Shown piece by piece: positions 37,297-46,175 of a stretch of 64,000 bases of DNA (position 1 is the stretch's first letter; every line of letters starts with the position of its first letter). The notes beneath the pieces are model-generated. The model made no database searches and was not told the origin of the DNA. It saw nothing but the letters and a program-made list of their open reading frames with translations. Origin of the DNA: Sulfitobacter sp. EhC04 (GTDB lineage Bacteria; Pseudomonadota; Alphaproteobacteria; Rhodobacterales; Rhodobacteraceae). Position numbers and translations under genes: made by a program. The stretch covers positions 186,266 through 250,265 of the forward strand of contig NZ_LXYI01000008.1 of NCBI RefSeq assembly GCF_001650875.1, read 5' to 3'.

Positions 37297-38607
37297 TTAG
37301 TTCATAAGGAGATCGGGCAACCAATTCGCGATTTGCGGAAAGGTGACCAGAGCGATCACAAGCGCCAAATGTGCAAAGAGGAAGGGTAAGACACCCCGAA
37401 TAATCTCAATCAGATCAATATCCGGCATCTGGGCTCGAATAACGAAGATGTTCATGCCGAGGGGTGGTGTGATCAATCCCATTTCAGCGACAACTACAAT
37501 CAGGATACCAAACCAGACAGCGTTATATCCAAGGCTTTCGACAACCGGCAGAAAAACGGGCGCTGTAACAAGTATCATCGCCACAGTGTCCAGAAAACAT
37601 CCCAGAACCAGATAGATGGCGACGATGACAGTAAGTATCAGCCAAGGAGCCAGCCCCCAGCTCTGGATGATGTCCACGATATGCACGGGAAGCTTTGACA
37701 AAGCGACGAACCGGCTGAACATCAATGCGCCCATGAAGATCAAGAACAGAATCGCTGTTGTGCGAATGGTTTCGTCCATGGCTTCGAACAGCTTTTGATA
37801 AGAAAAATCCGCAAAAAACACCGCGATAATCAGCGCCAATGCAGAGCCGACCGCAGCAGCTTCGGTGGGGCTGAACCAACCCAGATAGATCCCTCCGAGA
37901 GAAACCAGGAAAATCACTCCGATCTTCCAAATGCCTGCTCCCATACGCAAGCGTTCCGACAGCGTCAGCGGTTCGGCAGCATTCCCACCCAAAGAAGGAT
38001 TGAAAGCGACCATCACCTTGACGACGACGATGCAAAACAGGGTCAGCAGAATACCGGGAATGAACGCCGCCGCGAACAGAGAGGGCACGCTTTCCTCGAC
38101 CAGAAGTGCGTAGATGACGAGAATGACCGACGGTGGGATCAGAATGCCGATCGTACCTCCGGCAGCAACTGCTGCGGAAGCAAGCCGTGTTGAATAGCCG
38201 GCTGCGCGCATCTCCGGAATTGCTATGGGTGTCATTGTGGCTGCGGTCGCAACGGAGGAGCCGCAAATTGATCCAAACAAGGCGCAGGACACAATCGTAG
38301 CATTGGCCAGTCCTGCACGCGACCGCGATCCCATCATCGCCCGTGCTGCATCATACAGACCGGACGACAGGCCTGAGCGTGATGCAATTGCGCCCATAAA
38401 CACAAACAATGGCACGACAGAGAGTGAGTAACCACGCAGCATTTCTGCCGGGATTGCGGACAATACAACAGACGTTCGCACTATCCCTTCATATCCGGCA
38501 TATCCGACAAATCCGGTTACAAAAAGTGCAATTGCAACCGGAATTCGGATGGCAATCATGAAGATTAACAGAAGTGCGGCAACTACGCCCAGGAATTCAG
38601 GAGTCAA
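37297..38607 (-). CDS. TRAP transporter large permease (DctM)
   Basis: 436 residues with about twelve helices. SVVPLFVFMGAIASRSGLSS, GSICGSSVATAATMTPIAIP and EMGLITPPLGMNIFVIRAQM are DctM hallmarks. It forms the secondary Na+-driven pore of a tripartite carboxylate importer. The start appears to be TTG at 38605-38607 after AGGTG. It follows the small permease by 13 bases. Confidence 0.93.
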   Translation of the reverse strand: MTPEFLGVVAALLLIFMIAIRIPVAIALFVTGFVGYAGYEGIVRTSVVLSAIPAEMLRGYSLSVVPLFVFMGAIASRSGLSSGLYDAARAMMGSRSRAGLANATIVSCALFGSICGSSVATAATMTPIAIPEMRAAGYSTRLASAAVAAGGTIGILIPPSVILVIYALLVEESVPSLFAAAFIPGILLTLFCIVVVKVMVAFNPSLGGNAAEPLTLSERLRMGAGIWKIGVIFLVSLGGIYLGWFSPTEAAAVGSALALIIAVFFADFSYQKLFEAMDETIRTTAILFLIFMGALMFSRFVALSKLPVHIVDIIQSWGLAPWLILTVIVAIYLVLGCFLDTVAMILVTAPVFLPVVESLGYNAVWFGILIVVVAEMGLITPPLGMNIFVIRAQMPDIDLIEIIRGVLPFLFAHLALVIALVTFPQIANWLPDLLMN

Positions 38608-38620
38608 GATTACACCTATT

Positions 38621-39142
38621 TTATCGCTGATTTCGAAAATGGCTAAAGAATGTGGCCATTTGCTGTATCAAGTGCGCGCCGCAGAAAATGGTTGCCAGGG
38701 CAAAACCACATATTATGCCTGCCCAATACCATGTAACCGGTATGCCGATGTCGACCGTCGCGTCGCCCCAATCCAATACGTCTAGGTATTCTTCGATGGC
38801 CAGATGAGCCAACCAACCGAACACCACGAGGCTGATCAGGTTTGCGAACATCTTCAACGCGTCAGAAGTCTTTTTTCCAACGGCAAAATCAATGATATCT
38901 ATGACGATATTCACATTGAACGCGGCAGCCAGGGCGATACCGAGAAAGATGAACCAGACCAGAGAGAGCTCTACAATCTCAATAACTCCGGTCATTGCAA
39001 ACCCGACGAAGTTTCGAGCCACAACATCAAAAATCGTTATTCCGACCATTGCTAACAGCGCAACCGCGGTAACAACGCGAACCGCCAAAATGGCGATTCG
39101 CGCGAGTGGTTGCCTGACAATGGGATTTTCAGGCTCACTCAT
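38621..39142 (-). CDS. TRAP transporter small permease (DctQ)
   Basis: 173 residues with four helices. VVARNFVGFAMTGVIEIVEL then WFIFLGIALAAAFNVNI is the usual DctQ core. Its ATG overlaps the TGA of the binding-protein gene (TCAT at 39139-39142 read on the plus strand), so the two are translationally coupled. Confidence 0.92.
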   Translation of the reverse strand: MSEPENPIVRQPLARIAILAVRVVTAVALLAMVGITIFDVVARNFVGFAMTGVIEIVELSLVWFIFLGIALAAAFNVNIVIDIIDFAVGKKTSDALKMFANLISLVVFGWLAHLAIEEYLDVLDWGDATVDIGIPVTWYWAGIICGFALATIFCGAHLIQQMATFFSHFRNQR

Positions 39143-40170
39143 TCGGCGTTGGCCTCAGTCCGCACTTCTTTTGCGAGGCGCTGCATCAGCTCGTAGACCT
39201 CAGCGGCGGGCAACCCAGCCTCTTCACGTTCGGCAATCAGCTTGTCACGCACCCTTTCGGCCGCGTCTTCAAATGCCTTTCGCGCTTCGCCAGTAGGCGT
39301 GACAACATTCGCGCCGCCGTCCACCAGCATCTGCTTGCCAACTTTCGTGGTGGCGTCCCAGCGGGAACCAAGATCCTTCCCAAAACCATCTGGCATCGCA
39401 TCGAACAAAACCCGCAGATCTTCGGGGATTTTCTCGTAGCTGTCTGGGTTCATGATCAAAGCAAAATTTGAAATGTAAGCATTCAGCTCAACTGCATCTG
39501 TAATCATCCCACCAAGCTTGAACGCAATGCCGGCCGAACCATGGTCAATCATCAGGCCGTCGATGACGTTCTTTTGCAGCGCTTCCGCCATCTCTGTTGA
39601 GGGAATACCAACAGCCGTAGCGCCCATTTCCTCAAGCCAGAGTTTTGCGGCTTCGGTGGGAAACCGCATGCGCAGCCCCTTCAGGTCGTCCGGCGTATTG
39701 ATCGGATGGCCTTTGGTGTAAATTTGCGCTGGCGGGTTTGTTGTCATGAACAAGACTTTGACGCCGCGGTGCTCCGCGTCGAGATAGGTTCGCAGCTCGG
39801 GCTTGTTGACCAGCATGTTCCCTTGCACGGCGTTATCTACAAGAAAAGGAATGTCGATGAGCATCGCCAACGGGAACCGATCGCTTGTAGCGCCATCAAG
39901 GATAAGACCAATATCGACGGCCCCCTTGCGCACCATATCATAGTGCTTAGGCATCGAGCCCAGTTGCCCCGAGTGATAGGTCTCAATATCAATTCGGCCA
40001 TCCGACCGCTCTTCGATCGAAGCTGCCCATTCGTCCAGATATTTGGACATGGGGTGACCCCCTGGAATCCAGTTACTAAGCCGCAGCGTGATTGGCTCTT
40101 CAGCCAACGCGACGCTAGCCGATAACGCTGTAACGGCAATCGCGCTCGCAATCTTGTTGAACAACTTCAT
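39139..40170 (-). CDS. TRAP transporter periplasmic binding protein (DctP)
   Basis: 343 residues. Signal peptide MKLFNKIASAIAVTALSASV then ALAEEP. The mature domain has ISNFALIMNPDSYEKIPEDL and the conserved ligand-clamping Arg region GLRMRFPTEAAKLWLEEMGA. It binds a carboxylate; the ligand is unknown but presumably is the substrate or an intermediate of the surrounding pathway. The ATG at 40168-40170 was preferred over an open 29-codon extension without signal character. Confidence 0.92.
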   Translation of the reverse strand: MKLFNKIASAIAVTALSASVALAEEPITLRLSNWIPGGHPMSKYLDEWAASIEERSDGRIDIETYHSGQLGSMPKHYDMVRKGAVDIGLILDGATSDRFPLAMLIDIPFLVDNAVQGNMLVNKPELRTYLDAEHRGVKVLFMTTNPPAQIYTKGHPINTPDDLKGLRMRFPTEAAKLWLEEMGATAVGIPSTEMAEALQKNVIDGLMIDHGSAGIAFKLGGMITDAVELNAYISNFALIMNPDSYEKIPEDLRVLFDAMPDGFGKDLGSRWDATTKVGKQMLVDGGANVVTPTGEARKAFEDAAERVRDKLIAEREEAGLPAAEVYELMQRLAKEVRTEANAE

Positions 40171-40370
40171 CTTAATTCTCCCAAATTCATGCAAAGCCGC
40201 AAGTATTTTTAAGTTAACAAATATCTTGCCGACGCATATCCCCCCCCGATGGTACAAAACTTCGTTGCAGCGAGATACACTCCAAACCCTGGTCAGGTTT
40301 CCGCGTAGGGTAAGCTATTCTCTGCGCCTGCTGCTTGGGATTAGAGGGCCTCGCGCAAGACTCGGGTCAC

Positions 40371-40450
40371 CTAACGTTGCCCGAAACCATAGACTTCAAC
40401 GTGTTCGGCGAAAAGGAGTGGCTCAAGGTATACGTGAAACGCCGTAGCTG
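40371..40450 (-). repeat. Degenerate repeat shared with 13057-13139
   Basis: The minus strand reads TAFHVYLEPLLFAEHVEVYG then FGQR and TAG, in register with the copy beside tRNA-Arg. It immediately adjoins IS3 fragments, which supports a mobile-element origin. Confidence 0.5.
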
Positions 40451-40466
40451 TTTCGTTGCTCAGTCA

Positions 40467-40868
40467 TTAGACCACGGATGGCGGCCTTCCGCCAAGGGCC
40501 GAATGGGCGCGCTTTCGGTTGTAGAACTCGATCCACTGTCCGACGCCCGCTGAACCTGTCACATTTTTGTGCCGCTCCATGTGCTCGTTTAGGCGAGCTT
40601 TCGTTCGGAAGCGACGGCGCTTTTCCACCCAAGTGCTGAGTTTCTGCGTCGCGGATTTCTGAACCCGTTCAGGTATTCGAAGATGGCCATCTCCGCCTGC
40701 CACTGCGTTTCCCAAGACCGTCGTCAGGTGAACTCTGTCTTGGTCTCTACCAGATACGGGAAACCCTTGCGTGTCGGCAGGCAAGTGGTGCCTGCCGCCG
40801 AGACCCGGTTGGGGTGATCCACCTGCAACCCGCGCAGCGGATAGAGCCACATCTTGTGCCATTTCGCT
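40467..40868 (-). mobile_element. Mosaic of IS3-family transposase (orfB) fragments
   Basis: Three separate pieces read on the minus strand. At 40724-40868: MWLYPLRGLQVDHPNRV then LPTRKGFPYLV, the middle of an IS3 OrfB. At 40589-40698: AIFEYLNGFRNPRRRNSALG then WKSAVASERK and TAA, the C-terminus of one OrfB type. At 40467-40545: WIEFYNRKRAHSALGGRPPS then VV and TAA, the C-terminus of a different OrfB. The frames differ between pieces and no terminal repeats were found, so at least two elements decayed here. Confidence 0.75.
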
Positions 40869-40925
40869 GGGAGCCGCATGGCACGGTATGTAGCCCCCAA
40901 TGCACCTGATCGGATAATCTTGAGG

Positions 40926-42134
40926 CTATGTTTGCAGCAACGCTTTCAGATTGGTCTCCAAATTGGAAACCAACTCTGGCACAGGTGATTTTCCGCTTTC
41001 AATCAAACGCTTGGCGACCATGTAGTCACGTGGAGCATTCAGGGCATCGACGGCAAGCAGCCGTTCTCCCTGATAATACCAGAACGATTTGCTGACGTTG
41101 TCCGTTGTCCGGGAAACAACACGGTCATATCCTTGGTTCAGCCCTGCAATCTGCAATTTGACATCATATTGGTCTGACCAGAACCAAGGTTTGGCCTCAT
41201 ACTCTTTTTCAGCGCCCATAACATTGTCTGCCACGCATTCAGATTGGTCGATCGCGTTTGGCACGCTTTCCAGCCGAACACGAGAGCCCTGATATGGGAA
41301 AGACGCACAATCTCCGGCCGCCCAGATGTTTGCATCCGATGTGCGCCCAAATTCATCAACGCGGACGCCGTTCTCAATCGCCAAACCGGCGTCTTCGGCC
41401 AGTTTGGTCGCTGGGGCCACGCCGATCCCCGATATCACAAAGTCGGCCTCCAGCTTGGAACCATCGGACAGCAGGGCACCTGTTACTTGCGTGTCTCCCA
41501 ACAGCCGCGTTACGCCCACGCCTTCACGTATGTCGACCCCGTGCCCCTTGTGCAAAGACCGGAAGTAATCAGAGCTTTCTTTTGCCGCCACCCGCTGCAA
41601 TATCCGCTCGGCCATTTCGACAAGAGTCACCTTCAACCCTGTTTTTGCCGCTACGGCAGCGGCCTCTAAGCCGATATATCCTCCGCCAATGACCAAAAGC
41701 CGCGCGCCGGGACGAAACGCTGGTTTCATCTGGTCGATATCTTTCAGTGTCCGTACGCAAAAGACATTCTGTAGTTCACCCCCACTGGCACGGGGAAGAC
41801 GATGAGGTTTGGCACCAGTGGCCAGAACCAGGTCGGTGTAACTGTGCGTGTTTTCACCACAACGCACTGTTCTATTGTCACGGTCGATCGCCGTTACCGT
41901 CTGGTTGAGGCGGATATCAATGTTGTTGTCAAAATAGTATTTCTCTGGCCGTAGAAAAAGTCTCGGGCGCTCCATTTCTCCCTGAAGGTATTTTTTCGAC
42001 AAGGGGGGACGCTGATAGGGTACAACAGGTTCTTCCCCGATCAAGGTGATTGACCCGTCAAACCCGTTGCCACGGAGCCGCGTTACAACAGAACAACCAG
42101 CCTGCCCTGCGCCGATGACGACGACATTCTTCAT
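40926..42134 (-). CDS. FAD-dependent ferredoxin reductase (putidaredoxin-reductase-like)
   Basis: 402 residues. First dinucleotide motif VVIGAGQAGCSVVTRLR, EEPVVPYQRPPLSKKYL, second motif LLVIGGGYIGLEAAA, and the FAD-binding IWAAGDCASFP. This is the NADH:ferredoxin reductase type that feeds class I P450s or Rieske oxygenases. A P450 (53101) and a [2Fe-2S] ferredoxin (54765) lie 11-14 kb away in the same region and are its likely partners. It begins just beyond IS3 debris. Confidence 0.92.
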   Translation of the reverse strand: MKNVVVIGAGQAGCSVVTRLRGNGFDGSITLIGEEPVVPYQRPPLSKKYLQGEMERPRLFLRPEKYYFDNNIDIRLNQTVTAIDRDNRTVRCGENTHSYTDLVLATGAKPHRLPRASGGELQNVFCVRTLKDIDQMKPAFRPGARLLVIGGGYIGLEAAAVAAKTGLKVTLVEMAERILQRVAAKESSDYFRSLHKGHGVDIREGVGVTRLLGDTQVTGALLSDGSKLEADFVISGIGVAPATKLAEDAGLAIENGVRVDEFGRTSDANIWAAGDCASFPYQGSRVRLESVPNAIDQSECVADNVMGAEKEYEAKPWFWSDQYDVKLQIAGLNQGYDRVVSRTTDNVSKSFWYYQGERLLAVDALNAPRDYMVAKRLIESGKSPVPELVSNLETNLKALLQT

Positions 42135-42212
42135 GCTTCAGCCTAATTCGAAGAAACGGGCGATCGTTCGCCCGTTTTTCTGGTTTTGAAAAGATGGTAT
42201 GCTAACGGGCCG

Positions 42213-42848
42213 TCAGTGGCCCTCGCCAGCCAGGTTTCTCTCTGCACGACGCTTCTGAGCGAGTTCGACCATGGCTTGAACCACGTCCCGACCTTCTTCT
42301 TTTGCCTGCCGCTTTGCTGTTGTCCACAATTTGAAATCTTGCTCCGCGGTTTCGATATGGTTGTTCCAGTTTTCATCCAACGGAACAGTGATCTCCAGTC
42401 GAACCCCATTGGGGTCGAAGAAATAGATCGACAAGATGATCCCGTGATCGGTGGGCCCAACTACGTCAATGTCATTGGCCAACAGCCAATCGTACCATTG
42501 CATCAGGACATCTTTGGATTCTGCCTCGAGCGCAATGTGCGTGAAGACATCATAGGCCGGGTGTGTCGACTTTGCAGGAGCAGGCAGGCCTGGAGCCTCA
42601 AAGAAGGCAAAGGTTGATCCATCCTTCATCTTGAAGAATATGTGGAAATAGGGAAACTCGTCGCCGGTCGACGGGACGGAATCGTCGATGACCGTGCTGG
42701 CGATTTCCATACCCATGATGCGGGTGTAAAAATTATAGGTGGCCTCGACATCATGCGTCACCCAAGCAGCATGATTCAGCATCATTGGCGTCAGGCCGGG
42801 ATTGCGGATTTCCGGAGCTTTTGACGGTTGAACATCAGTTTTGGACAT
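42213..42848 (-). CDS. VOC-superfamily (glyoxalase/extradiol-dioxygenase-like) protein
   Basis: 211 residues. The two beta-alpha-beta modules carry potential metal ligands in LNHAAWVTHDVEATYNFY, DVFTHIALEAES and DPNGVRLEIT, giving the His-His-Glu triad of vicinal-oxygen-chelate enzymes. Possible roles are extradiol ring cleavage, glyoxalase or isomerase; the sequence does not decide. It lies between the reductase and thiolase genes. Confidence 0.8.
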   Translation of the reverse strand: MSKTDVQPSKAPEIRNPGLTPMMLNHAAWVTHDVEATYNFYTRIMGMEIASTVIDDSVPSTGDEFPYFHIFFKMKDGSTFAFFEAPGLPAPAKSTHPAYDVFTHIALEAESKDVLMQWYDWLLANDIDVVGPTDHGIILSIYFFDPNGVRLEITVPLDENWNNHIETAEQDFKLWTTAKRQAKEEGRDVVQAMVELAQKRRAERNLAGEGH

Positions 42849-42936
42849 AGTCAGTTCCTCAAATTTTAGGTCAGCGATATTTATGAAGAAGATAGGGATT
42901 TCCCTGAGAGGTATATGTCCCCCTTAGTGGGACCCT

Positions 42937-44106
42937 TTAGCGAATCCGCTCTAGAATGCTGGCATAGTTGGCGACTGCGGTGCCGCCCATGTTGAACACC
43001 CCTGCAAGCTTTGGATCACGGATCTGAATCGGGTCTGGCATCTCTTGGCAAAGCTGCATGGCGGCAATGGCGTGCATGGAAACACCGGTCGCTCCGACGG
43101 GGTGGCCCTTGGCTTTCAGGCCTCCCGACGGGTTCACGGGAAGTTTCCCATCCATATCAACAAGCCCGTCGCGAATGGCGCTCGCACCCTGTCCCGCCGG
43201 AACAAGGCCCATCGCTTCGTATTCGATCAACTCGGCAATGGTGAAACAATCATGGGTCTCTACAAAGGAAAGATCATCTAGGCTGGTGCCGGATCTGTCG
43301 AACGCGGTTTGCCAGGCGCGTGTGCACCCTTCCATCTTCAGGATATCGCGTCCGGACATCGGCAAATAATCGTTGCAGTGTGCCGTGCCACGAAACGCAA
43401 CTGCACGCTGCATGGTTTGTGCGGTGTCCTGATTGGTAATCACCATGGCCACAGCGCCATCCGACACAAGAGAACAGTCAGTGCGCTTTAAAGGCCCGGC
43501 AACAAAGGGATTCTTTTCACTTTCCGTCCTGCAAAACTCATACCCGAGGTCTATTTGCATCTGCGCAAGTGGATTTGATGCCCCGTTTTTATGGTTTTTG
43601 GCCGCGATCCGCGCCAGAGCGTCCGACTGGTCGCCATACTTTTGGAAATACGCCGAGGCAATCTTGCCAAACACACCGGCAAACCCTCCGGCGATGTCGC
43701 CCTCTTCGGGAAGATATGACGCCCTTAGAAGGTTGTTTCCAACTTCGGGGCCTTTGGAGTCGGTCATCTTCTCGACTCCGACCACCAGAACCGTCTTGGC
43801 CTCACCCGCCGCGATGGATTTCAATGCCTGGTAGACTGCTGCGGAACCCGTGGCGCAAGCATTTTCAACTCGGGTGGCCGGCTTGAAGCGAAAGCCGCTG
43901 TCCGCTTGCAGCACAAGGCTTGCCGTAAAGCTTTGCTGCGAGAAGCCTGCGTTGAAATGGCCCAGGACAATCTCGTCGATATCCCCCGGTTCCAATCCGG
44001 CATGCTCCAGCGCACCCATTGCGGCGGCTTTGATCATGGTTTCAACTGTTTCATCGGCATGTTTGCCAAACGGCAAGTGATGCCAGCCAACGATTGCGGA
44101 ATTCAT
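42937..44106 (-). CDS. Thiolase-family protein (SCP-x type acetyl-CoA acetyltransferase)
   Basis: 389 residues. Catalytic Cys in ENACATGSAAVYQALKSI, a His in VETHDCFTIAELIEYEAMGL and the GHP motif in NPSGGLKAKGHPVGATGV. The C-terminus reads FNMGGTAVANYAS instead of the C-x-G of classical thiolases, as in SCP-x-like enzymes that act on branched or sterol-type acyl-CoAs. It probably performs thiolytic cleavage in the local CoA-linked pathway. The ATG is at 44104-44106. Confidence 0.88.
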   Translation of the reverse strand: MNSAIVGWHHLPFGKHADETVETMIKAAAMGALEHAGLEPGDIDEIVLGHFNAGFSQQSFTASLVLQADSGFRFKPATRVENACATGSAAVYQALKSIAAGEAKTVLVVGVEKMTDSKGPEVGNNLLRASYLPEEGDIAGGFAGVFGKIASAYFQKYGDQSDALARIAAKNHKNGASNPLAQMQIDLGYEFCRTESEKNPFVAGPLKRTDCSLVSDGAVAMVITNQDTAQTMQRAVAFRGTAHCNDYLPMSGRDILKMEGCTRAWQTAFDRSGTSLDDLSFVETHDCFTIAELIEYEAMGLVPAGQGASAIRDGLVDMDGKLPVNPSGGLKAKGHPVGATGVSMHAIAAMQLCQEMPDPIQIRDPKLAGVFNMGGTAVANYASILERIR

Positions 44107-44145
44107 GTGGTGCTCCTGTTCATATCTGCGGGGAGGTGTGCTGTT

Positions 44146-45327
44146 TCAGACATCGAACAACGAATGACTGCTCAACCAGCTCAACTGCTTCGCCACTACT
44201 TTTTCAAGGTGATCCGGTTGACCTGCATAATAGTGCGTGCCCCCCTCAATCACATGATAGGTCTTGTCCTCGCTTCCGGCGGCCGCATAGATTGAAGGTG
44301 TGTGATAGGGCGGCACCGCATCATCTGCGCTGTTTTCGATGGCCAGCAACGGCACTGAGATCTTGGCGGCATTGCGGACACCGTCAGCATTCGTGTCTTC
44401 AATTGACCATTGTGAAAGCCAGGCACGCAAGGTTGCAAAGCGACCCAATGCAACGGGCCCCGTATTGGCTGTTTCGGGGTTGCCGACGTAGCTCCACCTC
44501 GGCTTGCGGTCATTGGGGTCCAGCGTCGGATCCAAAAACCGTGGATCTGCAAAAGTGCGATGGGTCACGAAAGGACGTTCAAGCTCGGCGGTGCCGCGCG
44601 ATTTCAGGTCATTAAGTGTCTCAAGAACGCGCGTGCGAATTTTATCAATCCTTGCGCGCTGCGCCACGCGGTAGGCCGCAATAAAATCGGCGCTGTAAGG
44701 CGGCTGGTTCGGATTGGCAGGGTTGTAAATGTCCAGTTCCGGATTCCTCTTGTCGGGATCGAACTCATCCAGAACTGACGGGTCGATATTATCCAGCAAA
44801 AGCTGCGCCCGTGAGATGTGAGCCGCCTGGAAAACCAGTGCGTCCGCCGGAATCAGCCCAGCTCCCTTGATATCTACAGGATCGCCTGCCGGGGTTTGCG
44901 TGATGGTCGGGCTTTCAGCCTGCGCCTGATACATCAACGTCAGCGAGCCGCCGCCGCTCCAGCCGACCAGCACTACTTTTTCATAACCAAGCACTTCCTT
45001 TGCGTGGCGTATGTAAGCACCCAGATCGAACAGGACTTTTTCAAGGATCAAGGCTGTATCGTTCTTTGCATAACGACTGGCCGCGCACAGGACATGAACG
45101 CCGCGTGCTGCCAAAGACCGAGGCACAGGCAGGAGTTGCAAAGTCGAAGCCGGATGCATGAAGATGCACAGCGTTTTTGAAGTGACACCCTTGGGCCGAA
45201 TAAGAATTCCCTCTAGGTTCACTGCACCCTGGTTTCCGGCAAACCCGTAGGTCTCCTGAAACTGACTGCTCTCTTCGTACTGAATGTGAAGCCAGTTGAA
45301 TTCAAGTTCAAACGGTTCCTGATACAT
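44146..45327 (-). CDS. Alpha/beta hydrolase
   Basis: 393 residues. The nucleophile elbow is VLVGWSGGGSLTLMYQA, and the catalytic Asp and His are plausibly in LLAIENSADDAVPP and IEGGTHYYAG. The long N-terminal part (FELEFNWLHIQYEESSQFQE) and mid-region insert are unlike small esterases. It could hydrolyse an ester, lactone or CoA thioester in the pathway. It is transcribed with the thiolase (39-base gap) and diverges from the WrbA-like gene. Confidence 0.8.
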   Translation of the reverse strand: MYQEPFELEFNWLHIQYEESSQFQETYGFAGNQGAVNLEGILIRPKGVTSKTLCIFMHPASTLQLLPVPRSLAARGVHVLCAASRYAKNDTALILEKVLFDLGAYIRHAKEVLGYEKVVLVGWSGGGSLTLMYQAQAESPTITQTPAGDPVDIKGAGLIPADALVFQAAHISRAQLLLDNIDPSVLDEFDPDKRNPELDIYNPANPNQPPYSADFIAAYRVAQRARIDKIRTRVLETLNDLKSRGTAELERPFVTHRTFADPRFLDPTLDPNDRKPRWSYVGNPETANTGPVALGRFATLRAWLSQWSIEDTNADGVRNAAKISVPLLAIENSADDAVPPYHTPSIYAAAGSEDKTYHVIEGGTHYYAGQPDHLEKVVAKQLSWLSSHSLFDV

Positions 45328-45492
45328 CGTCGCTCCTGCCTGAAATTTCCAAGTTTGACGTTACTCTGCCCAGTGAAACCACTGGTCACCCACGATAGGG
45401 ACAATCTCTGTCCCTTCTCACAGGTTCATGCCCAAACATCTGCGCATCTATTCTACCCCTATCCGTCGCAGACAAAATTTCAGGAGCCACAG

Positions 45493-46092
45493 GTGACCAA
45501 TATTACAATTGTATATTACAGCAGCACAGGCCACACCCATGCGCTAGCTAACGCCGTTGCCGAAGGCGCACGCGCAGAACAGGCCACGGTTCGCATCCGT
45601 AAGGTGCCCGAGACTGCACCTGACGCGGCGATCGACAGCCGAAAGGAATGGCGCGATCACCTGACCGAGACGCAGGACATCCCCGAGGCCACGCTGGAAG
45701 ATCTGGACTGGGCCAACGGTATGATCTTCGGAACGCCGACCCGCTTCGGGTTACCCGCAGCGCAGATAAAACAGTTCATTGACCAAACCGGGCCGCTTTG
45801 GTCCCAAGGCAAGTTGCAGGACAAGCCCGTCAGTGTCTTTGGCGGTGCCGGAAATGCGCATGGCGGGCAAGAATCAACCCTGCTCGCATTGTGCAACACC
45901 TTCTATCACTGGGGCTCGGTTATCGTACCCAACGGGTACACCGACAGCGCATTTGGCGCAGCAGGTGGTAACCCATACGGGCTGAGCTTTACTGCCGCTG
46001 GTGTTTCCAAGCTGCCGGACACCATCCTGAATGCTGCCCGCAGTCAGGGGCAACGCATGGCGCGCTTCGCGCGATTGCTGTCGGCTGATTGA
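45493..46092 (+). CDS. WrbA-like NAD(P)H:quinone oxidoreductase (flavodoxin fold)
   Basis: 199 residues. FMN-phosphate loop IVYYSSTGHTHALANAVAEG, then FGTPTRFGLPAAQIKQFIDQ and SVFGGAGNAHGGQESTLLAL, all WrbA signatures. It catalyses two-electron reduction of quinones and so prevents redox cycling. The GTG start at 45493 sits 7 bases after AGGAG. A 69-codon open extension upstream lacks homology. It is followed by the CoA-transferase gene after 83 bases. Confidence 0.9.
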   Translation: MTNITIVYYSSTGHTHALANAVAEGARAEQATVRIRKVPETAPDAAIDSRKEWRDHLTETQDIPEATLEDLDWANGMIFGTPTRFGLPAAQIKQFIDQTGPLWSQGKLQDKPVSVFGGAGNAHGGQESTLLALCNTFYHWGSVIVPNGYTDSAFGAAGGNPYGLSFTAAGVSKLPDTILNAARSQGQRMARFARLLSAD

Positions 46093-46175
46093 GACCCGAC
46101 CGGGAACCCTCGCTCTACCCTTCCCGGTCAAACCCCACCTACAATTTTCCTCAAGACAAGATCTGGTTACCCATC

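Noticed and set aside
45286..45492. N-terminal extension of the WrbA-like gene
   Set aside because: The flavodoxin fold starts exactly at the GTG with a good ribosome site; the extra 69 residues have no homology.
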